A stretch of 64,000 nucleotides of DNA, taken from NCBI GenBank assembly GCA_016208305.1, contig JACQYI010000060.1:124001-188000 (forward strand). The letters run 5' to 3'. Made by a program: the position numbers and the translations under genes. This document shows positions 35,338 to 45,019 of the stretch, piece by piece (the first letter of the stretch is position 1; every line of letters starts with the position of its first letter). This DNA comes from Oscillatoriophycideae cyanobacterium NC_groundwater_1537_Pr4_S-0.65um_50_18 (GTDB lineage: Bacteria > Cyanobacteriota > Cyanobacteriia > Elainellales > Elainellaceae). The notes beneath the pieces were generated by a model that made no database searches, was not told where the DNA came from, and saw nothing but the letters and a program-made list of their open reading frames with translations.

Positions 35338-35844
35338 ATGTCAGTAACTATTGATCAAGTCAGTGCCCAACTCAATCTTGACGAACCGGACTATGGCAAA
35401 CTAGCCCTGCTGGGGGCAGAGATTGTGCCTTTCCTGAAGCAGCTGACCCTTGGCACCGATGCCATGCTGGCCTCTAAGGCAGTATACCTAGCCAGCCTGA
35501 TTCAGAGTGAGCAGTCTCCTTCTGTCGTGGCCGCAGGCATCAGCAGCCCTGAAGTGTTGGTTCGCGTTGCTGCCGCCTCAGCCGCTCGAAATCTGCCGAA
35601 GGCGCTATCGATTAACTTGTTTGATTCGCTGTTAGACGATCGCGATGTTGGCGTGCGCAAAGTCGCACTCAATTCGATCTCCGCTTCTGGCTTACTCAAT
35701 GAGCAAAATGACGCAGTACGCGCTATCTTGACCGATGAAGCAGCCATGACTGAAATGTCTAACCTGAAGACAAAGATTCAAGGTTTGGCAACAGCAGATC
35801 AGCACGAGTTTATTCGGGAACTGGCGACAGAAACGCTGCGCTAA
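35338..35844 (+). CDS. HEAT-repeat protein
   Basis: This 168-residue protein is made of about four HEAT-like helical pairs (LASKAVYLASLI, VLVRVAAASAARNLP, VGVRKVALNSISAS), ending in a charged helix. It has no signal peptide or catalytic motif. GAGGAG sits seven bases before the ATG, and the gene starts 11 bases after the protease stop, so the two form an operon. HEAT proteins are adaptors. A role as chaperone, secretion helper or inhibitor of the adjacent metzincin is a reasonable guess only. A hairpin at 35853-35895 closes the operon. Confidence 0.75.
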   Translation: MSVTIDQVSAQLNLDEPDYGKLALLGAEIVPFLKQLTLGTDAMLASKAVYLASLIQSEQSPSVVAAGISSPEVLVRVAAASAARNLPKALSINLFDSLLDDRDVGVRKVALNSISASGLLNEQNDAVRAILTDEAAMTEMSNLKTKIQGLATADQHEFIRELATETLR

Positions 35845-35852
35845 TGCTGTAT

Positions 35853-35895
35853 GAATGGACTTTCGCAGGGGCTGAAACTCTACGAAAGTTCATTC
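35853..35895 (+). terminator. Terminator after the HEAT gene
   Basis: GAATGGACTTTCG (35853-35865) pairs with 35883-35895 with one mismatch, followed by TTATTCC. It lies nine bases after the stop at 35844. Confidence 0.65.
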
Positions 35896-35945
35896 TTATT
35901 CCTCTCAGCTATAGTTATGACTCTTAATTTTTAGGGAAGAATGGA

Positions 35946-35984
35946 AAAGTTTTATAGGGGCGCACTGCGCCCCTATAAAACTTT
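35946..35984. terminator. 19-bp perfect inverted repeat between convergent genes
   Basis: AAAGTTTTATAGGGGCGCA (35946-35964) and its exact complement (35966-35984) are separated by one base. It lies between the HEAT gene and the convergent glycosyltransferase gene, so it can serve as a bidirectional terminator. Confidence 0.7.
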
Positions 35985-36056
35985 CTGAGAGCAACTGCCA
36001 CTAAAAGCTGGAAGACTTGGCGATCGCGTGAGAAGTTAGGATGAGCGACAAAGGAA

Positions 36057-37274
36057 TCAGGCTTGCAGAAACTGATTGGCAACGAGCGGCACTGCTTTCT
36101 TTTCCTGATAACAATCAGAAGAAACTTGATAGCTCGATAGCCACCTTTTATTTTCAGGTGCATCGTCCAGCCAGCGATCGAGAACATCTGCCCACTTGAC
36201 AGGCAGCCGCAGCTTTTGCCAGGTTTCATAAGACCGCACAGAGATGCTGTAGTAAAGCTCGGCGTCTGATACCACCTTCTCAACGCAGTTCGCTAGAGCG
36301 GTAGAGTTACCTGCTGGGAAAATCATGGCGCTACTGCCGTGACTCAAGCTATTTCGGAACATAGGATGATCCGACGCAACGATGGGAGTACGCGATCGCA
36401 GGGCATGATGGATTACCAGGGGAAAGCCTTCAGGATAGCTATGGTGACTTGGAACAATCACCAGATCAGATTCTCGCATCAACGGCTCTACCTGATGATT
36501 GGCAATAACCCCTAAAAACTCAACCTGATTGGTAATGCCGAGCTGCTCTGCCTGACGCAAAAACAATCCGTCTGCATCTTTGCCAACCAGTTGCAATCGC
36601 GCCTGAATGTTTCTAACCTTGAGCTGAGCAACCGCTTCTAGAATATCGCCTACGCCTTTAGCCGGAAGCATTGAGCCGACATAGAGTAAATTCCATGCCT
36701 CAGCTTCTCTCAGCGGTTTAGGAACCAGAGAGCCTGGATAAGTCTCTAGGAGAAAGTCCCAGGGAATAATCTTTCTAGCATCTACTCCCAAATTTTGCAG
36801 TACCAGCGATGAAGTAATTCCATAGCTGCCTACCCACTCAATTTGAGGATGATTGAGCAGCTTAACTAAACGATAGTTCTTAATCTTATTTCGCCAACCT
36901 CTTGTGATGATGGATTCAGCAAATAGGGCGATCGTCTTAACCTTTTTCTGAATAGCCCAAGTGAATAGTTCTTTATTGGGAATACGAAGAATCAGATGGG
37001 TTGGTCGAAACTGTTCAATAACCTGAATGATCTCTTTAAAGTCAATTCTTTCACTAAAGCCAGCGCCGATCGCCCGCACACCATTAGGCAATGTTTCGTC
37101 GTATTTTTCAGCCGACATACAGCAGAGGACAGCAACTTCCTCAGCATATCCACTTAATTTAGCGACTGAATCGACAGAATACTTTTGTGCATAGTAAGTT
37201 TCTTGCTGCCCAACAGAAAAATGTTGCACGGCCTGACGATAGTCACCAGAATACTGTACGAACAATACACGCAT
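36057..37274 (-). CDS. GT4-family glycosyltransferase
   Basis: This protein has 405 residues from ATG 37274, giving the expected start MRVLFVQYSGDYRQ; the frame is open to 37346. It has the two Rossmann domains of GT-B glycosyltransferases. The C-terminal one shows NLLYVGSMLPAKGVGDILEA, LVGKDADG and VIVPSHHSYPEGFPLVIHHA, with the E-x7-E-type nucleotide-sugar site (EGFPLVIHHAL). It transfers a sugar from a nucleotide donor to an unknown acceptor, probably in exopolysaccharide or O-antigen synthesis. A sugar aminotransferase of related use lies upstream in the opposite direction. Confidence 0.85.
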   Translation of the reverse strand: MRVLFVQYSGDYRQAVQHFSVGQQETYYAQKYSVDSVAKLSGYAEEVAVLCCMSAEKYDETLPNGVRAIGAGFSERIDFKEIIQVIEQFRPTHLILRIPNKELFTWAIQKKVKTIALFAESIITRGWRNKIKNYRLVKLLNHPQIEWVGSYGITSSLVLQNLGVDARKIIPWDFLLETYPGSLVPKPLREAEAWNLLYVGSMLPAKGVGDILEAVAQLKVRNIQARLQLVGKDADGLFLRQAEQLGITNQVEFLGVIANHQVEPLMRESDLVIVPSHHSYPEGFPLVIHHALRSRTPIVASDHPMFRNSLSHGSSAMIFPAGNSTALANCVEKVVSDAELYYSISVRSYETWQKLRLPVKWADVLDRWLDDAPENKRWLSSYQVSSDCYQEKKAVPLVANQFLQA

Positions 37275-37472
37275 TTTGTACTTTGACCTATTTTTTAAGG
37301 GGTAAATAAAATCCTTCAGATTCTCAGCTAGAGGATCTGGCGGCAATTATCTAAGCTCATCTTTGGGGGGATGATGAAGAGCTTTACTTATAGGAAGTCA
37401 GCACCCTATTTGAAACGGCTATGTTCCCAGACAGGCTGAGAAATGGCTAAAGATGCGGAAGTTTGAAAACTT

Positions 37473-37581
37473 GTGCAACTTAAAAACCTATGCAACTTAA
37501 AAACCTATGCAACTTAAAAACCTATGCAACTTGAAAACTCGTGCAACTTGAAAATCTATGCAACATATAAACCTGTGCAAA
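37473..37581. repeat. 17-bp tandem repeat array
   Basis: Six full units and one partial unit of RTGCAACTTAAAAACCT occur. Units 1-3 differ only in the first base (GTG, then ATG twice); units 4-6 carry substitutions. They lie in the 1-kb gap between divergent sugar genes. Such arrays are typical cyanobacterial short tandem repeats and can vary in copy number. Confidence 0.9.
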
Positions 37582-38298
37582 CAGAGGAGGCGCTGAAACT
37601 GCTAGGTGATAAATTATTTTGTTGCTTCGAACTTCTTGACCTGCCTGGCTTCCAGCTTCTCTTTAGAGGTAGAACGCCTTCTGCTAAGAGTACCCTGCTT
37701 CTCGAAATTGTAAACACACCGATGATGTAACTAACAAAAGTGTATATAGAAAGACACTTCTTGAAGAGAAAGAGAGGTCGGACTTTATGCAAATCTCACA
37801 CCTCAAGCGTTCTTTACCAACTTTTGGCTAAGAACCTCTGGAAAGAATTGATCAATGTGGACGCCTAACTATAGTCTGGCTTTATCCTATGTAAAATATC
37901 TGACTTGCGTAAAGGCATGGCACGTACAGACCTATACCGCACAATCATTTCCGTGAATCTCATCGGAGATGCCATCTCAGGGCGATCTAACTTGAAGGTA
38001 AACACTCTAAAGTGCTCATTCTGAAGAATAAGCAGCACTTTAAATGTTTTTCCCTAAGTGCATCCACTCCGTAATTTCACTATAACGGATATTCTCATCA
38101 GATATGTCTCACGTATGTCTCATAAGTTACGAATTAAAAAAATTGGTTACAAGTTTGCCTGTTTTTTCTAGACCTCTGCTGAGGGCTGCTTACCTAAGCA
38201 AACCTTCTCTGATCAATTTTCTAGTTGCAAATATGTCCACATAGGGTTCTGGCTTTTAGCATTCTCGCTTCATACATAACTTAGGATTTAGAAACCAA
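37582..38298. other. Intergenic region upstream of the aminotransferase
   Basis: I see no convincing gene here. The frames starting at 37524 (plus) and 37792 (minus) lack Shine-Dalgarno sequences and coding character. The region is AT-rich towards 38300 and must contain the promoters of the divergent sugar genes. Confidence 0.4.
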
Positions 38299-39531
38299 AT
38301 GCTTGATTTTCCCTCGGAAAATTTAACGTCTAACGAAAACAGACTCACCGCACTTAACGCGATCGCACCTCCCCAAATCTATAAGCCGAGTGAAGCTGTG
38401 CAGACGGTTCCCTTTAATAAAGCGCTGATCACGCACCGAGAATTAGAATGTATTACCGAAGCGATCGCTAATGGGCATTTGACCGGAGATGGTGAGTTTA
38501 CAAAGCGCTGTCAGGCATGGCTAGAGCAACAGGTTGGCTGTCAGACTGCACTGATTACTCATTCTTGTACGGCAGCGCTAGAGATGGCTGCTATCTTGGC
38601 CGATATTCAGCCAGGAGACGAAGTCATTATGCCCTCCTATACGTTTGTCTCTACGGCAAATGCCTTTGTACTGCGAGGGGCTGTCCCCGTTTTTGTAGAT
38701 ATTCGTCCTGATACGCTCAACTTAGATGAAACGAAAATAGAAGCAGCCATTACGTCCAAAACCAAGGCGATCGCTCCGGTTCACTACGCGGGCGTGAGCT
38801 GTGAGATGGATACTCTGATGGACATTGCCAATCGCCATAATCTACTGGTGATTGAAGATGCAGCTCAGGGCATTATGTCAACTTACAAAGGCAGACCCGT
38901 TGGCAGCATCGGCCATCTAGCTGCTTTAAGCTTTCACCAAACCAAAAATATTGTCTCTGGTGAAGGCGGTGCCCTACTCATTAATGACCCTAAGCTGCTA
39001 GAGCGAGCAGAAATCATTCGGGAGAAGGGCACCAATCGAAGTAAATTCTTTCGGGGCGAGGTGGATAAGTACACCTGGGTTGATTTAGGCTCTTCCTATT
39101 TACCCAGCGATTTAATTGCAGCCATGCTCTGGGCGCAATTGGAGAAAGCGGAATATATTCAGCGGCGGCGTCACAGCATTTGGCAATACTATGATGAGGT
39201 CTTTGCCGACTTAGAAGCCCCACAGATTCTGCAAAGGCCGAGCATTCCAGGCGACTGTCAGCACAATGCCCATATGTACTATCTGCTGCTGCAAAATTTG
39301 GCAACTCGAACGGCTGTTCTTGCAGAGCTTAAATCAAAAGGCGTGCAGGCAACATTTCACTATGTACCGCTCCACAGTGCTCCTGCGGGCAAGAAGTATG
39401 GTCGCGTTTCGGGCGGCATGGAGGTGACGGATGATGTGAGCGATCGCCTGCTCAGATTGCCTCTGGGGGGCGGCATGACGTTGAAAGAAGCAGAGTATGT
39501 GGTTTCTGTGGTTCTGAACGCTTTAGGCTAA
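38299..39531 (+). CDS. rffA: DegT/DnrJ-family sugar aminotransferase (RffA/WecE-like)
   Basis: This 410-residue PLP enzyme is close in layout to dTDP-4-amino-4,6-dideoxygalactose transaminase. The opening VPFNKALITHRELECITEAI, THSCTAALEMAAIL, YTFVSTANAFVLRGAVPVFVD and EDAAQGIMSTYKGRPVG are typical. The PLP lysine lies in SFHQTKNIVSGEGGAL. The family converts a keto-deoxysugar nucleotide to an amino sugar with glutamate. The roughly 35-residue N-terminal extension (MLDFPSENLTSNENRLTALN) is longer than in E. coli RffA. The exact sugar substrate is inferred. A perfect hairpin follows the stop. Confidence 0.8.
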   Translation: MLDFPSENLTSNENRLTALNAIAPPQIYKPSEAVQTVPFNKALITHRELECITEAIANGHLTGDGEFTKRCQAWLEQQVGCQTALITHSCTAALEMAAILADIQPGDEVIMPSYTFVSTANAFVLRGAVPVFVDIRPDTLNLDETKIEAAITSKTKAIAPVHYAGVSCEMDTLMDIANRHNLLVIEDAAQGIMSTYKGRPVGSIGHLAALSFHQTKNIVSGEGGALLINDPKLLERAEIIREKGTNRSKFFRGEVDKYTWVDLGSSYLPSDLIAAMLWAQLEKAEYIQRRRHSIWQYYDEVFADLEAPQILQRPSIPGDCQHNAHMYYLLLQNLATRTAVLAELKSKGVQATFHYVPLHSAPAGKKYGRVSGGMEVTDDVSDRLLRLPLGGGMTLKEAEYVVSVVLNALG

Positions 39532-39559
39532 TACCCAATGTCTTGTAGCGATCGCTAAT

Positions 39560-39598
39560 TATTTTTGAAAGCCGTGCATTGCACGGCTTTCAAAAATA
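39560..39598. terminator. 19-bp perfect inverted repeat
   Basis: TATTTTTGAAAGCCGTGCA (39560-39578) and its exact complement (39580-39598) flank one base. It lies between the convergent aminotransferase and thiC genes, so it suits a bidirectional terminator. Confidence 0.7.
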
Positions 39599-39663
39599 AC
39601 TCATTTGGATTTAAGCGCGTAGCGCGCCCACAAAATGTCCTCAGGGGCATGGCTATGGCTATG

Positions 39664-41140
<1,477 letters not shown>

Positions 41141-41268
41141 CCTATCACAATTGGATGAGTTTTGCGCGAAAGTTTGGAGAATCAGCTACAGGTTATAAGA
41201 TGTGTTTTAGCTTACATCTTTCCGTTCACTTTTTTATCTCCCATTCCTACAGGCTATTTCCCAGGAGC

Positions 41269-42750
41269 TTACTCTCCCACGCCGATCGCCTCTTCTGGTT
41301 CTACATACAAATGGCTTTGCGTCCGCAGTTTTTGGAAGTCAAATGACTCTCGGCTGATGGCACTAGAGGCGATCGCCACCAAGGCTGATAGGACTAGGGC
41401 TGCCGCAAAGCTCACCAGCAAATCACCCCCAAAAGGAATCGCCAGCCACGGGGTAAAGTCGGGCTGGGGGAAGAAGAGTGCGCCTGCTGCAATACCGAGT
41501 AGAGCGCTCACCATAGCCGCCATTCCGGTCAGACGTCGGGAATAGAATCCGTACAGGACAGGGAAAAATGCGCCAGCACAGACCAAATCTGCCAAGAGAA
41601 ACAAATAGAGAACATCATAACCTTGAGCTGCGATGAGGATGGCCGGAAGCCCGATCGCTACCGTAAGAACTCGCGAGGTGCGTAACAACCCTGCTGACTG
41701 CATCTGTGGAAACAAACGCATGAGATCAGTTGTGAAAACGCTAGCGATCCCATTTAGCAACGCGGAGAGAGTACTCATGACCAATGCTAATGCCAGCACT
41801 AGCACCAGAATCGTTACCCAAAGCGGTAAAGCAAGCTGATTGAGCAGGGAGAAGAAAGCGCGATCGTCATTAAAGCCAAAATGTGCGGCAAGTAAACCTA
41901 ATCCTCCTGAGATTAAGATAATAGGGAAAACTGCTAAAGCACCGCCCCAAAAGGCTTTTTTTACAGTTTTATCCGTGCGACAGGCGTAAATCCGCTGCCA
42001 GTTACTCTGGTTAAACATTTCCGCCGCGACGATCGCAATCATCAGCGTTGCCCCAAATTTGATGCCATCGATGTAGCCAAAATTCAGCAGCTCAGGAGCC
42101 TGAAGCTGTACAGGAGCGATCGCATTTCCCCAGCCGCCGAGTGCCGCTAGCGCCACCCAAAAGCTAATCAACAATAGCGGTAGCATGACCGCAAACTGAA
42201 TCGCATCAGTAAAGATTGAGGCTCCTAATCCGCCATAGGTGGTGTAAATAAATGTGGCCGTAATCACCACCAAAGCCGTCCAGCCCAAAGGCACCTCTGC
42301 CAGAATTTGCACAGCTTTGGCGATCGCCGTGAGTTCTGCTGCCAGATAAATAAACATGTAGAAAACAATGATGCCTAGCGTCAGCAGATACATGGCATTG
42401 CCAAAGCGATACAGCACAAATTCATTCAGCGAATGTCCGGTGGGCATCAAATGGCGGATGCGCGGCCCAACCTGCGTAAATAAAACCAGCGGCAAAGCTG
42501 ACCCAATGCAGTACCCGATGATTCCGGCTATGCCGCTGGTAGCTCCTACTTGCGGGGGGCTAAACAAAATCCAGACTCCCATCGCCGAAGCCACGATCGT
42601 CGCGAGGGCCATGCCTGTGCCAAATTGATTGCGGCTCACCATGAAGTCTTCGATGTTCATGGTTTGCTTGCTGGCATTCAACAATCCCAGTAGCGCAAAT
42701 AAACCTGTTGTTACCAATGTAACCAGAAGAGCGATCGCCCCTGTAGACAT
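41269..42750 (-). CDS. TPP-riboswitch-controlled sodium:solute symporter
   Basis: This protein has 493 residues from ATG 42750, chosen because it begins with the first membrane helix; the frame is open to 42927. About 13 membrane helices fit the SSS (LeuT-fold) family. Helix landmarks include MVSRNQFGTGMALATIVASA near residue 37, YTTYGGLGASIFTDAIQF in the middle and a charged C-terminal tail. The TPP riboswitch 180 bases upstream implies import of thiamine or a precursor (HMP or thiazole), as predicted for the ThiV group of symporters. The substrate is inferred from the riboswitch. Confidence 0.8.
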   Translation of the reverse strand: MSTGAIALLVTLVTTGLFALLGLLNASKQTMNIEDFMVSRNQFGTGMALATIVASAMGVWILFSPPQVGATSGIAGIIGYCIGSALPLVLFTQVGPRIRHLMPTGHSLNEFVLYRFGNAMYLLTLGIIVFYMFIYLAAELTAIAKAVQILAEVPLGWTALVVITATFIYTTYGGLGASIFTDAIQFAVMLPLLLISFWVALAALGGWGNAIAPVQLQAPELLNFGYIDGIKFGATLMIAIVAAEMFNQSNWQRIYACRTDKTVKKAFWGGALAVFPIILISGGLGLLAAHFGFNDDRAFFSLLNQLALPLWVTILVLVLALALVMSTLSALLNGIASVFTTDLMRLFPQMQSAGLLRTSRVLTVAIGLPAILIAAQGYDVLYLFLLADLVCAGAFFPVLYGFYSRRLTGMAAMVSALLGIAAGALFFPQPDFTPWLAIPFGGDLLVSFAAALVLSALVAIASSAISRESFDFQKLRTQSHLYVEPEEAIGVGE

Positions 42751-42796
42751 AGTTATATAGCCCATTCTCGTAGAGTGTGGGGCATTGCCTAATAGG

Positions 42797-42848
42797 GGGA
42801 TGAATTTTTGTTGGAGAGGAGTGCTCCTCTCCAACAAAAATTCATCCC
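42797..42848. repeat. 25-bp perfect inverted repeat in a riboswitch leader
   Basis: The 25-base arms (42797-42821 and 42824-42848) are exactly complementary with a two-base centre. It sits between the TPP aptamer and the symporter ATG. No U-tract follows on the minus strand, so it is not a simple intrinsic terminator. Confidence 0.85.
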
Positions 42849-42927
42849 AGAAATCAGCAACGCCGAGTGTGGTTGGGCTAGGGTAATGCTTGAGATCGCA
42901 CCTGTGATCAGATTTGTAACAACTCAA

Positions 42928-43015
42928 CGCTTCCCTCCGCTGGTACTAACCAGACTCAGGTTCCGAGGGTGTAATCTCAGCCTGAATTACTCAGGCACCC
43001 CTAGCTTGTAGGCTA
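42928..43015 (-). promoter_or_regulatory. TPP riboswitch upstream of the symporter
   Basis: The minus strand holds AGGGGTGCC, CAGGCTGAGATTACACCC, GAACCTGA, CTGGTTAGTACCAG and CGGAGGGAAGC. It differs from the thiC copy at a minority of positions. The symporter ATG is about 178 bases downstream. Confidence 0.95.
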
Positions 43016-43216
43016 TCCTACCACCAAATACCCTCTATTTAATCTAAGCAATTGTCGTTTTTTATACAAAAAAATTAAGCTTTATAGACGCTGGGGGCAG
43101 TCCGATCGCAGTGAGTCAAGGCATTGGGCAGGATTGCGTACAGGTATGAGAGAATTCATCTATCGCAATACGAGCGCAATACGAGTTGTCCCACTCATCC
43201 ATCCCGAGAAACCAGC

Positions 43217-43681
43217 ATGAGTTCTGAGAATTCTGAGATCAAAATTATGGAAGAGGCAGAGGAACTGCTGCCACCGGCAAAACTAGCCAAGATTAAGCAG
43301 GAGTTTGAGCTGATCGATCGCAACAAAGACGGCAAAATCGATATTGATGAATATCTTGATTATCTGCTGGCCAGCGAGCGAGCCAGACTGGCCAAGAAGT
43401 TTGCCTACCTCGATCGAGACAAAGATGGCTTCATTGATCTGGAAGAGTTTTTAATCGCTTCAGATCCACAATACCTTTTGCTGCGGCGGTTCAGAGATTT
43501 TGACGCCAATCGCAATGGCGTGCTGTCGATGTCGGAAGCGCTGAAAATTGCTGAAGAATTCAACTTCCCCATCACGCGAGATTGGCTAGAGAAAATGTCA
43601 ACCCAGACCGATGCCAACGGCAAAAAGCTGATTACCTACAACGAATACTTGGGTGCTGTCAGCCGTTTGGGCTTCCAATAG
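43217..43681 (+). CDS. EF-hand calcium-binding protein
   Basis: This 154-residue protein starts at ATG 43217 (MSSENSEIKIMEEAEELL). It has three good EF-hand loops: DRNKDGKIDIDE, DRDKDGFIDLEE and DANRNGVLSMSE. A fourth degenerate one (TDANGKKLITYNE) follows, giving a calmodulin-like layout. It has no signal peptide and is probably a cytoplasmic Ca sensor or buffer. It is followed after 93 bases, on the same strand, by a CAX-like exchanger, so the two may act together in cation handling. The frame upstream of 43217 is not needed. Confidence 0.85.
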   Translation: MSSENSEIKIMEEAEELLPPAKLAKIKQEFELIDRNKDGKIDIDEYLDYLLASERARLAKKFAYLDRDKDGFIDLEEFLIASDPQYLLLRRFRDFDANRNGVLSMSEALKIAEEFNFPITRDWLEKMSTQTDANGKKLITYNEYLGAVSRLGFQ

Positions 43682-43774
43682 CGATCGCCCTGTCTGTTAA
43701 GGGTCATAGGGTCATGTGGTACGAGGGGCATGTAATGCTAAGGTCGTTTTGTACTGCATGATTCCCTTCACTCT

Positions 43775-44932
43775 GTGACCTCCTTCAAGAATCTGATTTT
43801 ATTGATCCTCCTGGCGTTTATGCCAATCGCCTTCCTGGCCGATCGGCTGGAATGGGGGGATACGCTGGTATTTGTAAGTTCTGCGATCGCCATCATTCCG
43901 CTGTCTATTTGGCTCAGCACCGCCACCGAAAAAATTGCGGTGGTCACAGGCTCATCCATTGGTGGATTGGTGAATGCGGTATTTTGCAATGCGACGGCGC
44001 TGATTATTGCCCTGACGGCCTTGCGAAAGGGTTTGGTCGATATTGTGGAGGCCAGCATTACGGGCAGTATTGTGAGTGCGCTGCTGCTCTTGCTGGGTCT
44101 AGCTATGTTGGCAGGTGGACTGCGCTATAAAGAGCAGGAGTTTAAACCAATTATTGCTCAAGTGAACGGCTCTTCTATGACGTTGGCTGTCGTTTCTTTG
44201 GCCATGCCCACGGCTGTGATTGCCACCTCCAATCTGGTGAATGAAGCTGCGATTCAAGATATTTCGGTGATCGTGTCCACGATTTTGATAGTGGTTTATG
44301 GGCTAACGCTGATCTTTTCATTGGGCACCCACAGCTATCTCTATGATGTGGGTCTAGCGGATGAAGAGCCGTCAGCAAAAGAGCGTCTGCATTTGGCAGA
44401 GTCGCAGGCAGCGTTGCAGAATTCAGAAGTGGAGAGCCAGGACGAGCTAGGGCAGCATTTGGAACGATCGCCAGGGCTATGGGTGTGGATTGGGGTTTTG
44501 CTGATCTCAACGATCGCCATTGCCTTTCTCTCAGAGCTGTTTGTGGGCGTGATTGAGCCAGAAACGGAAAAGCTGGGCTTAACGCCTCTGTTTACGGGCG
44601 TGATTTTTTTGCCGCTGCTGAGCGATGTATCAGGCTATGTGACGGTGATTCGGCTGGCTCTCAAAAACAAAATGGATCTGACGGTTTCTACGGTGACGGG
44701 CGACAGTCTGCTGGTGGCGCTGTTTATGGCTCCCGTACTGGTGCTGGTGGGTCAGGTGATAGGACAGCCGATGACGCTCAACTTTAATCCGTTTGAGGTG
44801 GTAGCGATCGCCATTAGCGTCACGGTTGCCAATTTGATTAGTTTTAGAGGGCGATCGAACTGGCTAGACGGCAGTTTGCTGTTGGCCGTTTATCTGGTGC
44901 TGGGCGTAGCGTTTTACTACCACCCAGCCTGA
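43775..44932 (+). CDS. CAX/CaCA-like exchanger lacking conserved glutamates
   Basis: This protein has 385 residues from GTG 43775, with about 11 membrane helices and an acidic central loop (residues 192-232, DEEPSAKERLHLAES). It aligns well with H+/Ca2+ antiporters of the CAX type: VVTGSSIGGLVNAVF, LRKGLVDIVEASITGSIV and LALKNKMDLTVSTVTGDSLL. However, the two key acidic motifs are changed. GNATE reads CNATA (A75) and GNAAEH reads SDVSGY (G287). Both Ca-binding glutamates are therefore missing. It may carry another substrate, or be a sensor or non-functional relative. It sits next to an EF-hand gene. Confidence 0.8.
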   Translation: MTSFKNLILLILLAFMPIAFLADRLEWGDTLVFVSSAIAIIPLSIWLSTATEKIAVVTGSSIGGLVNAVFCNATALIIALTALRKGLVDIVEASITGSIVSALLLLLGLAMLAGGLRYKEQEFKPIIAQVNGSSMTLAVVSLAMPTAVIATSNLVNEAAIQDISVIVSTILIVVYGLTLIFSLGTHSYLYDVGLADEEPSAKERLHLAESQAALQNSEVESQDELGQHLERSPGLWVWIGVLLISTIAIAFLSELFVGVIEPETEKLGLTPLFTGVIFLPLLSDVSGYVTVIRLALKNKMDLTVSTVTGDSLLVALFMAPVLVLVGQVIGQPMTLNFNPFEVVAIAISVTVANLISFRGRSNWLDGSLLLAVYLVLGVAFYYHPA

Positions 44933-44958
44933 AGTATCGCTGCAAGTGTTGGGCAGCA

Positions 44959-45014
44959 ACATGTTTGTGAGTGCGCTCCGCCCCCCACAAACATGTCCTA
45001 AGCGTAAAGCTTAG
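44959..45014. terminator. Hairpins between convergent genes
   Basis: ACATGTTTGTG (44959-44969) pairs with 44986-44996, and CTAAGC-GTAAA-GCTTAG (44998-45014) follows. They lie between the exchanger gene and the convergent kinase gene. Confidence 0.6.
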
Positions 45015-45019
45015 CGTGG

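Noticed and set aside
37524-37730. Plus-strand frame beginning in the 17-bp repeats
   Set aside because: The first 17 codons are repeat units and the rest has no coding signature or Shine-Dalgarno sequence.
42797-42848. Palindrome as the expression platform terminator of the riboswitch
   Set aside because: It has no U-tract after the stem on the transcribed strand and lies about 80 bases from the aptamer; listed as a repeat instead.
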